Assembly (NCBI RefSeq): GCF_009796785.1
Contig: NZ_CP047026.1
Span: 3,020,501 to 3,084,500, forward strand
DNA from: Polaribacter sp. L3A8
Lineage (GTDB): Bacteria > Bacteroidota > Bacteroidia > Flavobacteriales > Flavobacteriaceae
Reading direction: 5' to 3'
DNA length: 64,000 bases
Below are positions 61,214-64,000 of this stretch, in pieces. The position numbers and the translations under genes are program-made. The notes under the pieces were generated by a model. The model was given only the letters and a program-made list of their open reading frames with translations, was not told the DNA's origin and searched no databases. Each line of letters begins with the position of its first letter. The first letter of the stretch is position 1.

Positions 61214-62442
61214 AGCTTATTTAAAAATGTCACAATAGAGTAACCTATTTCTTGTCCTAAATTACAAGGAACTGCATTTCCTATTTGTTTGTATTGTTGA
61301 GAAATAGAACCAGCAAATTTCCAAGAGTCTGGAAATGTTTGAATTCTTGCGTATTCTCTCACTGTAAAAGGTCTTGTTTCATCTGGATGACAACGTTCTG
61401 TTTGTTTTTGAGCAGGACTACAAGTGAGTGTTAAGCTTGGTTCATCCCAACCAATTCTTCTTGCCATTCCTGTTTTTCCTCCACCTAAATAGAAGCTTTT
61501 CCCCATATATTCTTTTTGAATTTCAATTGGTAAATTTCTCCAATATCCTTTTGGTGGAATTAAATCTAAAATAACTTTTTTATGTTCTGGGTATTTAGAG
61601 CCTTCGGATTTTGGTACATCAGAAGAGAATAGTTCTCCTTTTTTTAAAGCGTCTTTTAAGTTGTAAATGGTTTGGTGTGGTTTTGGGTATTCGTATTTTA
61701 TATCAATATCTTTTCGAATTCCAACAACAATTATACGTTCTCTTTTTTGCGGAACTTTATAATTTATTGCTTTTAGAACTTCTACAGGAACTACATTATA
61801 GCCAATTTCATCTAAAATTGAAATCATTCCTTTTAAGGTTGCTCCTTTTTCATGAGAACGCAGTCCTTTTACATTTTCACCAATACAAATTGGTGGATTT
61901 ACTTCTTTTACAGCTCTAGCAAATTCGTAAAATAAAGTACCTCTTGCGTCTTCTAAACCTAGTCTTTTGCCAGCGTAACTAAATGCTTGACATGGAAAGC
62001 CACCAGTAATAATGTCTACTTTATTCTTGTATTTTTTAAAACTAATATTTCTAATATCTCCTTCAATAACATTCCAATTTGGTCTATTATTTCTTAATGT
62101 TTGGCAAGCCCATTTGTCTATTTCATTTAAAGCTTCACATTTAATACCTGCTTTTTCTAAGCCAATTGCTAAACCACCAGCGCCCGCAAAAAGTTCTAAA
62201 ACCTTATACTCATTATTCGGGAGTTCAAAATTATCAACTATATCGTCTACTTCATTTTCAAAAAGATTTAACAAAGAATTTATTTCTTCTTTTTTATAGA
62301 TTCTATACTCACTAATTGGTTCTCTTGCTGCAATTAGTTTTCCATTTCTATCCCATCTTCTTAAAGTTTCTTTACTTTTACCTAGAATTTCTGAAGCTTC
62401 AGCTAAAGAATAATAATTTTTTATAACCACATTAGTCAACAT
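61159..62442 (-). CDS. DNA cytosine-5 methyltransferase with N-terminal HTH
   Basis: 427 aa. Residues about 8-55 (NYYSLAEASEILGKSKETLR, RWDRNGKLIAAREPISEYRI) are a MerR/excisionase-type helix-turn-helix. From about 78 comes the C5-methyltransferase: motif I VLELFAGAGGLAIGLEKAG, motif IV TGGFPCQAFSYAG (catalytic Cys), motif VI IGENVKGLRS, VIII QKRERIIVVGIR, the target-recognition region, IX YARIQTFPDSW and X QIGNAVPCNLGQEIG. Protects DNA from the convergent Eco47II-like enzyme. The fused HTH suggests it also controls transcription, probably its own; an inverted repeat flanks its promoter box. Confidence 0.93.
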   Translation of the reverse strand: MLTNVVIKNYYSLAEASEILGKSKETLRRWDRNGKLIAAREPISEYRIYKKEEINSLLNLFENEVDDIVDNFELPNNEYKVLELFAGAGGLAIGLEKAGIKCEALNEIDKWACQTLRNNRPNWNVIEGDIRNISFKKYKNKVDIITGGFPCQAFSYAGKRLGLEDARGTLFYEFARAVKEVNPPICIGENVKGLRSHEKGATLKGMISILDEIGYNVVPVEVLKAINYKVPQKRERIIVVGIRKDIDIKYEYPKPHQTIYNLKDALKKGELFSSDVPKSEGSKYPEHKKVILDLIPPKGYWRNLPIEIQKEYMGKSFYLGGGKTGMARRIGWDEPSLTLTCSPAQKQTERCHPDETRPFTVREYARIQTFPDSWKFAGSISQQYKQIGNAVPCNLGQEIGYSIVTFLNKLYEKSNKSEDSISLANAL

Positions 62443-62450
62443 TAAACATT

Positions 62451-62484
62451 GGTTACAAATATAGTAAAATATATATATGTAACC
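62451..62484 (-). promoter_or_regulatory. Methyltransferase promoter within GGTTAC/GTAACC repeat
   Basis: Minus-strand -7 box TATATTTG (62456-62463), 13 nt before the ATG, flanked by inverted hexamers GGTTAC (62451-62456) and GTAACC (62479-62484), 28 bp centre to centre. The dyad spans the promoter spacer, where MerR-type proteins bind. Confidence 0.45.
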
Positions 62485-62513
62485 TATCGATTATTTAAAA
62501 CTTGATATTTTAA

Positions 62514-63311
62514 TTACTGCCCATTAAAATCAGTATGGCTTAAGGTTTTCATAAATAAAATAAGGTTGCTTTTTTCTTCTTCGGTAATAGCAATTCTATT
62601 GTTGTTCTCTTTTAAAATAGGATCTAAATTATCGGCACTAAAACCTGTAACATCACTATCTCTGTTACCACCAATATTTTCTACAAACTTCATCATTTCT
62701 GTAGCTGTATGTGCACTTGGTGTTGCATTGTTGGTAATATTTGCAGTAGAAACTAAAGTAACTGTATCATCCATATAATGCTCTATAGCATTAAAATAGA
62801 CTTTGGTATCCCAAATTTTTATGATGCCTTTTTTAAAAAATTGCTTGTAGGCAACAGAGGTAATTAAAGCTCTAGATAATGATGTCTCTATAGGTAGTGC
62901 AGGAAAAACAACATCTTTTGCTCTATCAAAAATAGCATCTACTCTTACAGAGGATAAATCACTGGTTTTGTAAGCAACACCTAAGGATGTATTTAGTTTC
63001 TTGTATTGAGAATGGTTTAATTCGTTGTTATTTCCGTTGCTATAATTCTCTGCTTTTCTGTTAGAAATACATCCATCAACCACCAATTTATCATCGGAAT
63101 AAGAAACATTAGCAAGGTTAAAAAACTGATTATTGTTAAATTAAAAACCAGTTTAATTTTCTCCGCTCCATTTTTTTGAATATGAGAATGTGGTACTTTT
63201 CTTTTTTATATTGATACTACCTGCTATAGTTGCTCCGTGTAAACTACCTGGTTGTCCTGATTTTATATCAATTTCAGAAAGATTATTACTTTCTATATAA
63301 GAAGTTGGCAT
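62514..63311 (-). pseudogene. Decayed TonB receptor fused to a cytochrome-c-peroxidase end
   Basis: From right to left: 63311 begins a TonB-receptor plug fragment (SYIESNNLSEIDIKSGQPGS, LHGATIAGSINIKKKS); a frameshift near 63120-63150 leads to a barrel fragment (NNNQFFNLANVSYSDDKLVV, SSVRVDAIFDRAKDVVFPAL, KIWDTKVYFNAIEHYMDDT); then at about 62770 the frame runs without a break into a sequence that looks like the C-terminus of a di-haem cytochrome-c peroxidase/MauG (DVTGFSADNLDPILKE, ITEEEKSNLILFMKTLSHTD). No haem motif, signal peptide or complete domain remains. Most likely two former neighbours joined by a deletion. Confidence 0.62.
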
Positions 63312-63344
63312 TAATTAAAAACATATCGGTATTTATAGATTTGT

Positions 63345-63352
63345 TATATTTG
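63345..63352 (+). promoter_or_regulatory. -7 box TATATTTG at the ArsR gene (leaderless)
   Basis: TATATTTG ends four bases before the ATG at 63357. Confidence 0.5.
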
Positions 63353-63356
63353 AATT

Positions 63357-63659
63357 ATGAATTTAATAGAAATTAATAAAGCATTATCAAATCAAGTTAG
63401 AGTTGATATCCTAAATTGGCTTAAAAAACCAGAAGATAATTTCCCACCTCATTTAGAGTTAGGTCATTTTGATTTTGGCGTTTGTCTTGTTTTTATTAAA
63501 AATAAAGCTAATTTATCACAATCTACAATATCTCAATATATGTCTCAATTACAAAAATCAGGTCTTGTTACAGCGACAAGACTAGGTAAATGGACATATT
63601 TTAAAAGAAATGAACAAAATATTAAAAAATATATTAATCAACTTAATAAAGAACTTTAA
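63357..63659 (+). CDS. ArsR-family transcriptional regulator
   Basis: 100 aa winged helix. IEINKALSNQVRVDILNWLK and ANLSQSTISQYMSQLQKSGL are the ArsR DNA-binding pattern, with VTATRLGKWTYFKRNEQNIK as the wing. A single Cys (FGVCLVFIK) is present, but no CxC metal site typical of ArsR/SmtB metal sensors, so the signal is probably not a metal. It is 48 bp upstream of the decarboxylase gene on the same strand and probably regulates it. Confidence 0.88.
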   Translation: MNLIEINKALSNQVRVDILNWLKKPEDNFPPHLELGHFDFGVCLVFIKNKANLSQSTISQYMSQLQKSGLVTATRLGKWTYFKRNEQNIKKYINQLNKEL

Positions 63660-63707
63660 GTTTTACACCTACAATTCGATATTTCTCTATTTATAAATTA
63701 ATAAAAA

Positions 63708-64000
63708 ATGAAAAACAACATTCAAAATAAAATGTTTCTAGAAATTAGAAACAAAGAAATATTTAACCAAGCCCAACAGTATTCATTTGAATATTTAGAA
63801 AGTGTTTTTGACCGAAATGTTTACCCAACAGAAGAAGCTGTCAAAAACTTGTCAATATTTAACGAAGAACTACCTACTGATTCTACAAATGCTAAAAGTG
63901 TATTAGAGCAGTTAAATAAATACGGGAGTCCTGCAACAACAGCAACATTAGGTGGGAGATACTTCGGATTCGTTTGCGGAAGTTCAGTTCCTGTAGGTTT
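63708..64000 (+). CDS. PLP-dependent decarboxylase, N-terminal part (runs off window)
   Basis: First 97 codons only. FLEIRNKEIFNQAQQYSFEY, LESVFDRNVYPTEEAVKNLS and the end TATLGGRYFGFVCGSSVPVG match the N-terminus of group II PLP decarboxylases (glutamate/aromatic-amino-acid type), in which GRxFGFV precedes the cofactor domain. The PLP-binding Lys is outside the window, so substrate cannot be judged. Confidence 0.75.
   Translation, partial: MKNNIQNKMFLEIRNKEIFNQAQQYSFEYLESVFDRNVYPTEEAVKNLSIFNEELPTDSTNAKSVLEQLNKYGSPATTATLGGRYFGFVCGSSVPVG

Overview
The window is chromosomal DNA from a low-GC member of the Bacteroidota, almost certainly a marine Flavobacteriaceae bacterium of the Polaribacter/Tenacibaculum type. 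This rests on AT-rich coding, TAnnTTTG promoter boxes, a type IX secretion sorting domain, a PorW/SprE-type lipoprotein, the Bat aerotolerance cluster, an atpBEFHAG cluster without atpD and atpC, and many short signal-peptidase-II lipoproteins. No tRNA, rRNA or CRISPR array was found.

Layout. 0-9 kb (minus): Bat cluster moxR, DUF58, a BatD-like membrane protein, batA, batB, then a hyaluronan-synthase-like GT2 glycosyltransferase flanked by two terminators, then batC and batD, which runs off the left edge. 9-14.5 kb: LpxH-like phosphatase, a secreted M1 aminopeptidase with a T9SS tail, a beta-propeller lipoprotein and thiL. 14.5-22 kb: acyltransferase, a four-helix-bundle membrane protein, a KtrB/TrkH potassium channel subunit next to a KdpE/KdpD-like pair, a lipoprotein, and mscL. 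22-27 kb: LuxE-like acyltransferase, then an apparent operon of three lipoproteins, an ECF sigma factor lacking a standard start codon, and a one-TM/beta-barrel protein. 27-37 kb: isoaspartyl peptidase, ALDH7-type dehydrogenase, DUF1800/DUF1501 pair, YitT protein, AlbA_2 protein, SDR and two lipoproteins. 37-46 kb (minus): PorW/SprE, bactofilin, AtpZ/I-like and DUF6168-like membrane proteins, then atpB-E-F-H-A-G. 46-52 kb: ABC exporter pair, a broken IS982 element inside the third of three paralogous membrane-protein genes that follow a PadR regulator, and thioredoxin. 52-60.4 kb: prolyl oligopeptidase, an M13 peptidase remnant, an ABC ATPase, an IS256-like element with 8-bp target duplication, a DEAD-box helicase, dispersed palindromic repeats and an aminopeptidase P. 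60.5-64 kb: accessory block with an Eco47II-like restriction enzyme convergent with a cytosine methyltransferase carrying its own HTH, a decayed chimeric receptor/peroxidase pseudogene, an ArsR regulator and the start of a PLP decarboxylase.

Most of the window is conserved housekeeping and envelope biology. The points worth a second look are the non-canonical start of the ECF sigma factor, the hairpin between atpE and atpF, the PadR operon with triplicated paralogs and an IS hit, the HTH-fused methyltransferase with an inverted repeat over its own promoter, two families of structured dispersed repeats, and several gene remnants created by deletion. I did not find a clearly new multi-gene defence system.
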